From Slackia heliotrinireducens DSM 20476 (GTDB lineage Bacteria; Actinomycetota; Coriobacteriia; Coriobacteriales; Eggerthellaceae), in the NCBI RefSeq assembly GCF_000023885.1, contig NC_013165.1:1736001-1800000 (forward strand): 64,000 nt of DNA, written 5' to 3'. The notes under the pieces are model-generated. The model worked only from the letters and a program-made list of their open reading frames with translations. It had not been told where the DNA came from and did not search any database. The position numbers were made by a program, and so were the translations under genes. Within the stretch, counting starts at the first letter, position 1, and every line of letters starts with the position of its first letter. Below, piece after piece: positions 17,924 to 24,558 of the stretch.

Positions 17924-18970
17924 TTACGCCAACCCGGCATCGGCTGCCGTGCCGCCGCTCGGCAGAACTGCGTTCGCGCCTGCGGAGGATGTGTCGGAAT
18001 CAAGGCTGTCGGACAAGTCGGCCTCGACGCTGCCCTCTTCAGCAGCGGCGCCTTCCTCGGACCCTGCACCCTCTTCGGTTGCAGCGCCTTCCTCGTCAAT
18101 TGCGGCTTCGCCGCCCTCTTCAGCGGTTTCAGCAGGTGCGGCTGTACCTTCAATCAGCGGAAGGGATGCAAGATCGACAGGGGATCCAAGCCACTTCTTG
18201 GCTACGAGGTCCAGGATTCCGCCGTCGTTCACAGAGGCGACCGCCGCGGTAACAGCGTCGACAAGGTCCTGGTTGGAAGCCAAAACCGCGATGCACTGGG
18301 CGGTGGGCTGCTCGAGCACGGCCACAGGGACGACCTCGACTTTGAAGTCCTTTGCGGCGTAGCTGCCGATAACGCCGTCGGCCGCAACGTAAGCCGCATC
18401 GCCGGTTTCCAGAGAGGAGAAGGCGGACTCAAGATTGCTGGCGGCCACCACCGAGGAGCTGCCGAACACGTTCTCGACGGCCCAAGCGCTCTTGGAGGAT
18501 ACCTGGGCTGCAATCATGGGAGCGGAATCTGCCGCCGGAGCGGTAGCGTTGTCGGGGGCTGCGAACAGGGTCACGCCGGTCTCGGCAACGGAATCGCTCA
18601 GCCAGACGGTTTCATCCACTACGGAGGCGTCCATGCCGAACACGATGTCGACGGTGCCGCTGTTCAGGGCGTCAAGGCCCCCGTCGGCTCCCACGTCAAC
18701 GAACTTGACCGTAAGGCCCATCTGGTCGGCCAAGGCATACGCCGAGTCCACATACAGACCTACCAACTTGCCGTTGGATGTTCCGGTGAACGGAGCGTTG
18801 TCGGCGTTCAAACCGACCGTGAGCACACCGGATTCCAAGATGGTCGGCGTATCGACCACCGGCGAGAGCTCTGCAGGTTCATATGCGTCGTCGTTGCTGC
18901 AGCCCGCGAGCACGAAGCCGATGCACAGCGCACAGACGATGGCGCACACACGTATTAGCTTACTTTTCAT
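17924..18970 (-). CDS. Amino-acid-type ABC transporter substrate-binding lipoprotein
   Basis: A 348-residue lipoprotein. The signal peptide ends in VLAGC with lipobox Cys at residue 24, a substrate for the Lgt encoded at 3152-3976. The body is a family 3 extracellular solute-binding fold (LTVGLNADNAPFTG; LNSGTVDIVFGMDAS; near the end VAKKWLG). The last ~75 residues are an acidic Ala/Glu/Ser tail not typical of the family. No permease or ATPase gene is adjacent, so it may serve as an orphan receptor or signalling protein. GGAGG precedes ATG 18970. Confidence 0.82.
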   Translation of the reverse strand: MKSKLIRVCAIVCALCIGFVLAGCSNDDAYEPAELSPVVDTPTILESGVLTVGLNADNAPFTGTSNGKLVGLYVDSAYALADQMGLTVKFVDVGADGGLDALNSGTVDIVFGMDASVVDETVWLSDSVAETGVTLFAAPDNATAPAADSAPMIAAQVSSKSAWAVENVFGSSSVVAASNLESAFSSLETGDAAYVAADGVIGSYAAKDFKVEVVPVAVLEQPTAQCIAVLASNQDLVDAVTAAVASVNDGGILDLVAKKWLGSPVDLASLPLIEGTAAPAETAEEGGEAAIDEEGAATEEGAGSEEGAAAEEGSVEADLSDSLDSDTSSAGANAVLPSGGTAADAGLA

Positions 18971-19225
18971 CCAAGCCTCCGCTTCGATTCCTTTGCAATG
19001 TAGTTCTTTCGGCTGACCTAGTTTTCGACCCCACACTCGCGCACGGGGGGTTCGCTTGCGCTCTGCCCTCTCCCCCGGGCGACCACTTGTCGCAAAACCA
19101 CCGGGAGGTGCGACTTACTCCTAGGATACGCCGTGCTCGCTGCGGGTGAACGCAGCTTACGTGGACCCTTTAGACCGCATCTGCCATGGGCTAAGAAGCG
19201 AGAATTCGACTTCCGCAACTACAGA
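18971..19225 (-). ncRNA. GC-rich structured leader or small RNA, unidentified
   Basis: The 497-base gap 18971-19467 holds no gene. On the minus strand, upstream of the lipoprotein gene, several strong hairpins lie in tandem: GCTGCG/CGCAGC (19141-19158), GCGAC/GTCGC (near 19078-19092) and GGGGG/CCCCC (near 19044-19077). A long folded leader or a free small RNA would explain this. I looked for SRP, RNase P, tmRNA, 6S, T-box and common riboswitch signatures and found none that convince. Confidence 0.3.
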
Positions 19226-19393
19226 CCCGAAAGAAAACGAAGTTCAGTCTAGCAGATTTCGGAAAAGTTCGATACACGGTATGCAACTAACATATAAAGC
19301 ACCTGTTAAGCATATGTCTTTTAGGTTACATGTCGCCTTAACCATTTCCGAACCCGAATCCCGAATTTGAACCTGCAATCAGGGTTTGCCGTC

Positions 19394-19431
19394 AGGTTTC
19401 GGCAAGGTTTCTGCATAGGTTTCGGCAAGGT
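19394..19431 (+). repeat. Tandem 15-bp direct repeat before comF
   Basis: AGGTTTCGGCAAGGT occurs at 19394-19408 and 19417-19431, a 23-bp period, 37 bases before the comF start. A diverged copy precedes it. It could be a regulator site; no regulator is identified. Confidence 0.5.
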
Positions 19432-19467
19432 CCGAAGCGTATGGTGGGAAGGGAACGGAGGTGAACG

Positions 19468-20160
19468 ATGCTCAAAGAGGCTCTGCTTGAAACGCTTTGG
19501 CCTACCCGATGCGCAGGGTGCGAACGCGCGGGCAAGGTGCTTTGCGACGACTGCATACGGAACATGGAATACATCGACGCCTATGCCGCCTGCCCTATCT
19601 GCGGCGATCCCGCCGGCCTGCGCGTCTGCACGCGTTGCAACGCCCCCGTCGAAGACCCCGAACACCGGGTCCGCACGCTCGAGTGCAGGTCGGCGGCGAT
19701 GTTCACAGGGCGCATGGCGAAGGCAATCCACGCGTACAAGGACGCGGGCGAAACCCGCCTGTACAAGCCCTTCGCCTTGATACTTGCACGCATCGTGCCT
19801 CCCCCGTGGCTGGACGAGGCCGATTGCGTAACCTGCGTGCCCGCATCGAAAGCGGCCATCCGGAAACGCGGGTTCAACCACACCGAGCCGTTAGCGCAGC
19901 AGCTGGCGTCCAACCTCGGCCTGCCCTACCGGCCGCTGCTTGTAGTCGGAAACGTCAAGGACCAACGTGGCTTGGGCCGCCGGCAGCGTTCGGCCAACAT
20001 GCGCCACGTCCTGAAAGTCCTGCCCGACACCAAACCTCCGCAGAACGTGTTGCTCATCGACGACGTCATGACCACTGGCGCGACGCTCGAAGCTGCCACG
20101 ACCGCCCTCAAAGATGCCGGGGCGCAAACGGTGCGCTGCCTCACGCTTGCCAGAGCCTAA
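19468..20160 (+). CDS. comF: ComF-family phosphoribosyltransferase
   Basis: A 230-residue protein. An N-terminal zinc finger has three CxxC-type pairs (C15/C18, C26/C29, C42/C45). The C-terminal type I phosphoribosyltransferase domain has the PRPP loop VLLIDDVMTTGATLEAA. In naturally competent bacteria ComF is needed for DNA uptake, with a role near the inner face of the uptake channel. GGAGGTGA precedes the ATG. The last four bases overlap the stop of the convergent gene at 20157. Confidence 0.88.
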   Translation: MLKEALLETLWPTRCAGCERAGKVLCDDCIRNMEYIDAYAACPICGDPAGLRVCTRCNAPVEDPEHRVRTLECRSAAMFTGRMAKAIHAYKDAGETRLYKPFALILARIVPPPWLDEADCVTCVPASKAAIRKRGFNHTEPLAQQLASNLGLPYRPLLVVGNVKDQRGLGRRQRSANMRHVLKVLPDTKPPQNVLLIDDVMTTGATLEAATTALKDAGAQTVRCLTLARA

Positions 20161-20942
20161 TCGCCCAGAGTTGAAAGCCCCGCCTGGTTCGGTTTGAGCT
20201 CGACCAGGTACTTCCAATACCGTTTGGGCATGAGCTGACGTCGCAGTTCAGGGTTGTATCGGTCCTCCACCGATAGCGCGTCATAGAACGTCTTCCATGC
20301 AGCTCTCATAAGGTTGTCTTTCAGCGTTGGATCAGGAACGTGCACGGCATCAGTGGTTACCAACACCCACCTTCGCATGTCGTAGACACCCGCAAGGTTA
20401 TGGACCTCGTCGTAAATCATGAAAGGCTGCACGTTGAATCGGGCGGCGAACCCCGGCATAAGCAAAGGAACGACATTTGCACAGGGATTGCACCTGGCCA
20501 CATACACGCCGCCGTCCACTTCGGAAAATCGGAGGAACTGTTTCCATTTCTCACGTTCCTCCTCAACCGATTTCACAAGCCGTTCCGCATCGAACACCGC
20601 CGGATGCATCGAATTCGAAAAGGTCTGCCTGCCATGGTTCATGGCGTAGCGTACGAACGCCAGCCCGATTGACCCGCGTCTGCCATCCGCCGCCAAAGAC
20701 ACGCGCTTCAACACTTCGAACGCATGCTTGCCGCATGTTTTGACCAATCCAGCCCGGACGCGTTCCGCCAACTCGAAATCAGTTTCCACCGACACGACCT
20801 CCTGCCCAAGGCGCGGCTGGATGAGCCCCGCAGGAACCACATCCTCGGGGTCTTCATGTCGCGCATAGGCTGTAAATATGGCCGTGAGCAGCCCCTCGAG
20901 CGTATCGTCGTACACATAGGCTATCGGTTCCATAGCGCTCAC
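20157..20942 (-). CDS. Putative DNA metabolism protein (TIGR03915-like)
   Basis: A 261-residue protein (AYVYDDTLEGLLTAIFTAY at the start). This N-terminus and its position directly behind a radical-SAM gene match the TIGR03915 family, the usual partner of TIGR03916 radical-SAM proteins. The family is thought to act in DNA repair because some members are fused to uracil-DNA glycosylase-like domains; the reaction is unknown. The start lies immediately after the radical-SAM stop, so both are coupled under the LexA-like boxes at 22262-22303. Confidence 0.8.
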   Translation of the reverse strand: MSAMEPIAYVYDDTLEGLLTAIFTAYARHEDPEDVVPAGLIQPRLGQEVVSVETDFELAERVRAGLVKTCGKHAFEVLKRVSLAADGRRGSIGLAFVRYAMNHGRQTFSNSMHPAVFDAERLVKSVEEEREKWKQFLRFSEVDGGVYVARCNPCANVVPLLMPGFAARFNVQPFMIYDEVHNLAGVYDMRRWVLVTTDAVHVPDPTLKDNLMRAAWKTFYDALSVEDRYNPELRRQLMPKRYWKYLVELKPNQAGLSTLGD

Positions 20943-22247
20943 CTAGAACAGCGTCAGCTGGTTGGGGTGGACGCGCGCAGAGCGCCGACCGTGCTTGCCG
21001 CCGTCGATGGGACCCTTCAGTACCGCCCGCAACGCTTCCGTCGTGAAATCCGTCCCTTTGCCCTGGTATTTGCCGCCGCAGGTGATGAAGTACTTCGCCC
21101 GTTTGAATGCGATACCGAGTTTGCGAAGCTTCTGCTCGTCCAAACCCTGGCTCTTCCGAGCACGCACGATGAGCTTCGCACCCCGAACGCCGATGCCTGG
21201 CACCCTCAGAAGCAGCTCATACGGTGCGGTGTTCACCTCGACGGGAAACGTTTCAAGATGATTGATGGCCCAATACGCCTTTGGATCCAGGTCGATGTCG
21301 AGAAACGGGTGTTTTTCGCTCACAATCTCATCCGCTGCGAAACTATAGAAGCGCATGAGCCAATCCGCCTGATAGAGACGATGTTCCCTGTCCAGCTGCA
21401 CAGCACCGCCTTGCGGCAAACGTGCATCTTGCGACACTGGCAGGTATGCCGAGAAGAACACGCGTTTCAGATTGAAGTTTCGGTACAGCGATGACGACAG
21501 CGACAAGATGTGCAGATCGGACTCCGGCGTGGCGCCGATGATCATCTGCGTGCTCTGGCCCGCTGGCACGAAAGCACGCTGGGCCTTTTTCGCCCGTGCG
21601 CGAACCGAGGTGACCGGATTGCGCGTAGCGATTGCCTTCGACTCCTTGTCCTCCGCAACGCCTTCTTTTATCTGGCGCATGGGCGCCAGGATGCTTGCCC
21701 TGTCCTTCTGCGGACAGAGCGCCTTCAGGCTTTCCTCCGAGGGGAGCTCCATGTTCACACTCATGCGGTCCGCAAGAAAGCCCATCTGCTCCACAAGCTC
21801 AGGCGAAGCCCCTGGAACCGCCTTCGCATGGATGTAGCCCCTGAACCCGTACTCGATTCTGAGAATGCGCATCGCTTCGGACATAAGCTCCATGGTTCTG
21901 TCAGGACTGACAATGACCCCGCTCGAGATGAACAGCCCTTCAATATAGTTGCGACGATAGAATTCGATGGTCAGATCCGCCAGTTCTCGGGGCGAGAAAG
22001 CCGCCCTGGGCACATCGTTGCTTTTGCGGTTCACGCAGTAGGCGCAGTCGTACACGCAGCAATTCGTATACAACACCTTGAGAAGCGTGACGCAGCGACC
22101 GTCCGGCGTGAAACTATGGCAACACCCCGACGGGCTTGCCGCACCGAGCTGCCCGCCCTTGGCTTTTCGCTCAACGCCGCTGGATGTGCACGCTACATCG
22201 TATTTTGCGGCGTCGGCAAGTATTTCCAACTTGCGTAGCAGTTCCAC
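20943..22247 (-). CDS. Putative DNA modification/repair radical SAM protein (TIGR03916-like)
   Basis: A 434-residue protein. C64-x3-C68-x2-C71 (CVYDCAYC) binds the radical-SAM [4Fe-4S] cluster. Near 360 LLLRVPGIGVRGAKLIVRAR is a helix-hairpin-helix DNA-binding motif, so a radical-SAM core is joined to a DNA-contacting end. It starts at GTG 22247 behind AGGAGG. Two LexA-like palindromes stand just upstream, which supports damage-induced expression. The substrate is unknown. Confidence 0.88.
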   Translation of the reverse strand: MELLRKLEILADAAKYDVACTSSGVERKAKGGQLGAASPSGCCHSFTPDGRCVTLLKVLYTNCCVYDCAYCVNRKSNDVPRAAFSPRELADLTIEFYRRNYIEGLFISSGVIVSPDRTMELMSEAMRILRIEYGFRGYIHAKAVPGASPELVEQMGFLADRMSVNMELPSEESLKALCPQKDRASILAPMRQIKEGVAEDKESKAIATRNPVTSVRARAKKAQRAFVPAGQSTQMIIGATPESDLHILSLSSSLYRNFNLKRVFFSAYLPVSQDARLPQGGAVQLDREHRLYQADWLMRFYSFAADEIVSEKHPFLDIDLDPKAYWAINHLETFPVEVNTAPYELLLRVPGIGVRGAKLIVRARKSQGLDEQKLRKLGIAFKRAKYFITCGGKYQGKGTDFTTEALRAVLKGPIDGGKHGRRSARVHPNQLTLF

Positions 22248-22261
22248 GGCACCCTCCTAAT

Positions 22262-22275
22262 CGAACATCTATTCG
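22262..22275. promoter_or_regulatory. LexA-like (SOS) box 1
   Basis: CGAACATCTATTCG matches the Gram-positive SOS box CGAAC-N4-GTTCG except for one base in the right half. It lies 15 bases upstream of the radical-SAM start. Confidence 0.55.
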
Positions 22276-22289
22276 TGTCAATTCTAATA

Positions 22290-22303
22290 CGAAAGTTTGT
22301 TCG
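22290..22303. promoter_or_regulatory. LexA-like (SOS) box 2
   Basis: CGAAAGTTTGTTCG matches CGAAC-N4-GTTCG with one mismatch in the left half; the flanking bases extend the dyad (ACGAA/TTCGT). It is 28 bp from box 1 and about 75 bases from the plus-strand gene at 22380, so it could act on either side. Confidence 0.6.
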
Positions 22304-22379
22304 TTTCAAGATGAGGATTGATTCTTCTTCTAAACTGGTATTATGTTTTTAAGAAACTCGTCGTTAGGTAGGAGGCCGT

Positions 22380-22754
22380 ATGCCCGCTTTGGTCGGAATC
22401 GGCGCACGTCTATATAGGTTGCTTCCCCTCCTCATCGTGCTTGCGGTGGTGGCGGCAATCATTTACGCATTCGTGTCGTGGAAATACACGGACACGCGCG
22501 CCAAAGAGCTGCTTATCAAAATCTTCTTGGGCATCAATTCGGTCCTGTCGGCATTATTCGTTCTGGCCACGCTTTATGCTTGGGCAGAAGGCAACATGTT
22601 CGTGGCGGAGTTCTTCCTGACCTGCGCTATTATGATGATTGTGCTTCTGGCCATCAACGTGTACTGCAGGCAGCGCTTTCTCCACAACCATCCGAATTAC
22701 AAGTGGAAGAAGACGTTTGACGCACTGCCCATCAACAAGCGCAACAAGCAGTAG
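22380..22754 (+). CDS. Small membrane protein with three predicted helices
   Basis: A 124-residue protein with hydrophobic stretches at ~14-33, 46-68 and 74-96 and a basic C-terminus (YKWKKTFDALPINKRNKQ). AGGAGG lies seven bases upstream. It ends about 70 bases before tRNA-Thr. No family is recognised. Confidence 0.75.
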   Translation: MPALVGIGARLYRLLPLLIVLAVVAAIIYAFVSWKYTDTRAKELLIKIFLGINSVLSALFVLATLYAWAEGNMFVAEFFLTCAIMMIVLLAINVYCRQRFLHNHPNYKWKKTFDALPINKRNKQ

Positions 22755-22826
22755 TTTTACACGCTCACATAATCCGCAAGGCATAAATGTGCAAGCCTAT
22801 GTTAGAATACCTGCTGTTTTGCACGT

Positions 22827-22901
22827 GCCAGCGTGGCTCAACGGTAGAGCAACTGATTTGTAATCAGTGGGTTGCGGGTTCGATTCCTGTCGCTGGCTCC
22901 A
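22827..22901 (+). tRNA. tRNA-Thr (anticodon UGU), intact, prophage attachment target
   Basis: The cloverleaf folds fully: acceptor GCCAGCG/CGCTGGC, D arm GCTC/GAGC, anticodon arm ACTGA/TCAGT with loop TTTGTAA, T arm GCGGG/CCTGT. The discriminator is T (22898) and CCA is encoded (22899-22901). From the anticodon loop onward the sequence is repeated at 57195, so the prophage entered here and left this left-hand copy complete. Confidence 0.95.
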
Positions 22902-23048
22902 TAGCATAACACGAGGTCAGAGCCTGTTTCTGGCCTCTTTTTTTGCCCCTTTTCTCGCACCCCAAATCGGCCGAAAGTGTGTAATATCGTGCCTAAATGC
23001 GCCTAAGTTGTTCCCTACTTGTTCCCTACCTGTTCCCGCCCCGGACGC
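22857..23048 (+). repeat. attL: left 192-bp direct repeat
   Basis: Begins in the tRNA-Thr anticodon loop and continues past the tRNA through a terminator. It matches 57195-57386 at 190 of 192 bases by eye (differences at 22947 and 22974). Near its end TTGTTCCCTAC occurs at 23008 and 23019 with a diverged third copy at 23030, an 11-bp spacing of one helical turn, as expected for integrase arm sites. Confidence 0.93.
22912..22944 (+). terminator. Terminator after tRNA-Thr (left copy)
   Basis: GAGGTCAGA and TCTGGCCTC pair around a short loop and are followed by TTTTTTT. The same terminator is duplicated in the right repeat near 57250-57282. Confidence 0.75.
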
Positions 23049-23056
23049 CTGAAAAA

Positions 23057-23090
23057 CGAAAAAACCGGGCACCCCGAAGGGTGCCCGGTT
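23057..23090 (-). terminator. Terminator of the prophage late operon
   Basis: On the minus strand a perfect stem AACCGGGCACCC/GGGTGCCCGGTT with a tetraloop-size loop is followed by TTTT..TTTTT, about 30 bases past the lysin stop. Confidence 0.92.
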
Positions 23091-23122
23091 TGCATGTCTT
23101 CCCGTCTGAAAAAGCGTTGCGG

Positions 23123-23929
23123 CTAAAGCCTCAGAGCGCCCGACTTGTCCGTGGCGACGGACCGCAGCATCGCGCCGTCGGCCCCGAGGGCGTACCACCT
23201 GCCGTCCTTGTGCAGGACCGTGGACTTCGCCATGCGGCAGTCGCCGCGCAGCCAGTACCACTTACCCCCGGACTTCTTCCAGCAATCCGCCATCGCGTAG
23301 CCGTCCTTGTCGAAGCAGTACCAGTCCCCGCCGATGCGCTCCCACTTCGACGCGGGCCAGGTGCCGTCGGCCCGGCGGTACCACCAGCCCTTGGCCGACT
23401 TGACCCACCCGGCCTTCGAGGCGCCGTCCGCCGTGATGCGGCGGTGCAGCGCCTTCCAGGCCGCGTCGCCGCCGCTTCCGCCCGGCGTGTAGTAGTAGGG
23501 GCACAGCTTGCGGCTCGCGTCGTAGTGGCGCACCACGCGGTCGGCGGGCACGCCGTATTCGTCCATGAGCCTGCGCACGAGCCACTGCAGCCGCTTGGTC
23601 TCGGCCTCGGTGAACGGGCGGTCGCCGTCCTGGCACACCTCGATTCCGATGCTGTTGGTGTTGGTGATGCCGTACTTGCCGCGGCCGTCCCCCACGTGCC
23701 ACGTGAGGTGGCGCGACGGATCGGCGTACTCGTAGATGGTTTCATCGTCGATGAAGTAGTGGGCGCTCGCCTGGCGGTCGCCGCCGCTGAAATACTGGCA
23801 GTTGTTCAGCGCGGCGGGCGCCGCGCTCGTGCCGCTGCCGGTGTAGTGCACGACGATGTATTTCACCGCCGACGCGCTGCGCGGCTGGATGTTGTAGCTT
23901 CCGTGGTGCTTGTTAATCTCGTAGCTCAT
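23123..23929 (-). CDS. Endolysin: N-acetylmuramoyl-L-alanine amidase with wall-binding repeats
   Basis: A 268-residue protein. Residues ~20-165 are an Amidase_2 (T7-lysozyme-like) domain: H28 (YIVVHYTG), HLTWHVGDGRGK and VVRHYDAS give zinc ligands. Residues ~172-268 are aromatic/Gly repeats (GWVKSAKGWWYRRADG, SGGKWYWLRGD) of the choline-/cell-wall-binding type. Similar repeats form the host secreted protein at 61728-62678, so lysin and host protein probably bind the same wall polymer. The first 17 bases overlap the holin gene. Last gene of the late operon. Confidence 0.92.
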   Translation of the reverse strand: MSYEINKHHGSYNIQPRSASAVKYIVVHYTGSGTSAAPAALNNCQYFSGGDRQASAHYFIDDETIYEYADPSRHLTWHVGDGRGKYGITNTNSIGIEVCQDGDRPFTEAETKRLQWLVRRLMDEYGVPADRVVRHYDASRKLCPYYYTPGGSGGDAAWKALHRRITADGASKAGWVKSAKGWWYRRADGTWPASKWERIGGDWYCFDKDGYAMADCWKKSGGKWYWLRGDCRMAKSTVLHKDGRWYALGADGAMLRSVATDKSGALRL

Positions 23930-24326
23930 GGGTTGCGTCCCCTTTCGCGTCGTCGAGGATTCTGAACAGCTTCGACCGCCCCAGCTCGGGGTTCATGCGG
24001 TTGAAGATCTCCATCAGGCTCCCCAGCTCCATGAGGCAGATGTAGCCGCACGTGCCCACCAGCACTGGCGCGGGGAACCCGAGGTCGAGCCCGCCCACGA
24101 TGGTGCCGTCGATGACCAGGGCGGCCAGGGCGTATCCGAGCTCGGCCAGCTTGTGCTGCACGCCCTCCCGCATCTTGCCGCTGCGGAACGTGCCGCTTAT
24201 GCAGGCGTTGGCGAGCCCGAACAGCACGTCCAGGACGATGAGGAGCAGCATCGCCGCCAGCGCGACCTGTGCGGTCTGCGAGTCGGCCAGGGGCGCGACG
24301 AAGACTTCGATGTATACCGGTGCCAT
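23913..24326 (-). CDS. Phage holin
   Basis: A 137-residue membrane protein with three to four hydrophobic segments and the LDVLFGLANACISGTFRSGKMREGV motif region typical of the toxin-secretion/phage-lysis holin family (Holin_4). It times release of the adjacent amidase. Confidence 0.88.
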   Translation of the reverse strand: MAPVYIEVFVAPLADSQTAQVALAAMLLLIVLDVLFGLANACISGTFRSGKMREGVQHKLAELGYALAALVIDGTIVGGLDLGFPAPVLVGTCGYICLMELGSLMEIFNRMNPELGRSKLFRILDDAKGDATHELRD

Positions 24327-24341
24327 TTCGGTTCCTTCCTA

Positions 24342-24548
24342 TTAGCTGTGGTCGTAGCACCACTGCTTGACGATGAGGCCGTCCTCGTTGAGGATCACGG
24401 CCGCATGCTTCGGCACCGCAGACACGGCCGCAGCGGCGAGGATGGAGTGGAACTTGTTCTCCGCCTGGGGCTGGTTGTCGTAGGCCGTGACGATGTTGGC
24501 CGTCTGGCCGGCTGCGTTGGTCTGTAGCTCGATCACGATGTAGGTCAT
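24342..24548 (-). CDS. Small prophage protein (68 aa) between fibre and holin genes
   Basis: MTYIVIELQTNAAGQTANIV... with a C-terminal IVKQWCYDHS. It sits 15 bases before holin and 10 bases after the fibre stop; AGGAGA precedes the start. Small proteins of this look often sit at this place in Gram-positive siphoviruses, but their function is unknown to me. Confidence 0.7.
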   Translation of the reverse strand: MTYIVIELQTNAAGQTANIVTAYDNQPQAENKFHSILAAAAVSAVPKHAAVILNEDGLIVKQWCYDHS

Positions 24549-24558
24549 AGGTTCTCCT

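Noticed and set aside
18971-19225. SRP RNA, RNase P RNA, tmRNA, 6S or lysine riboswitch
   Set aside because: Conserved core motifs of each were looked for and not found; a GGAGGTGCG stretch on the plus strand recalls the lysine riboswitch but the rest does not follow.
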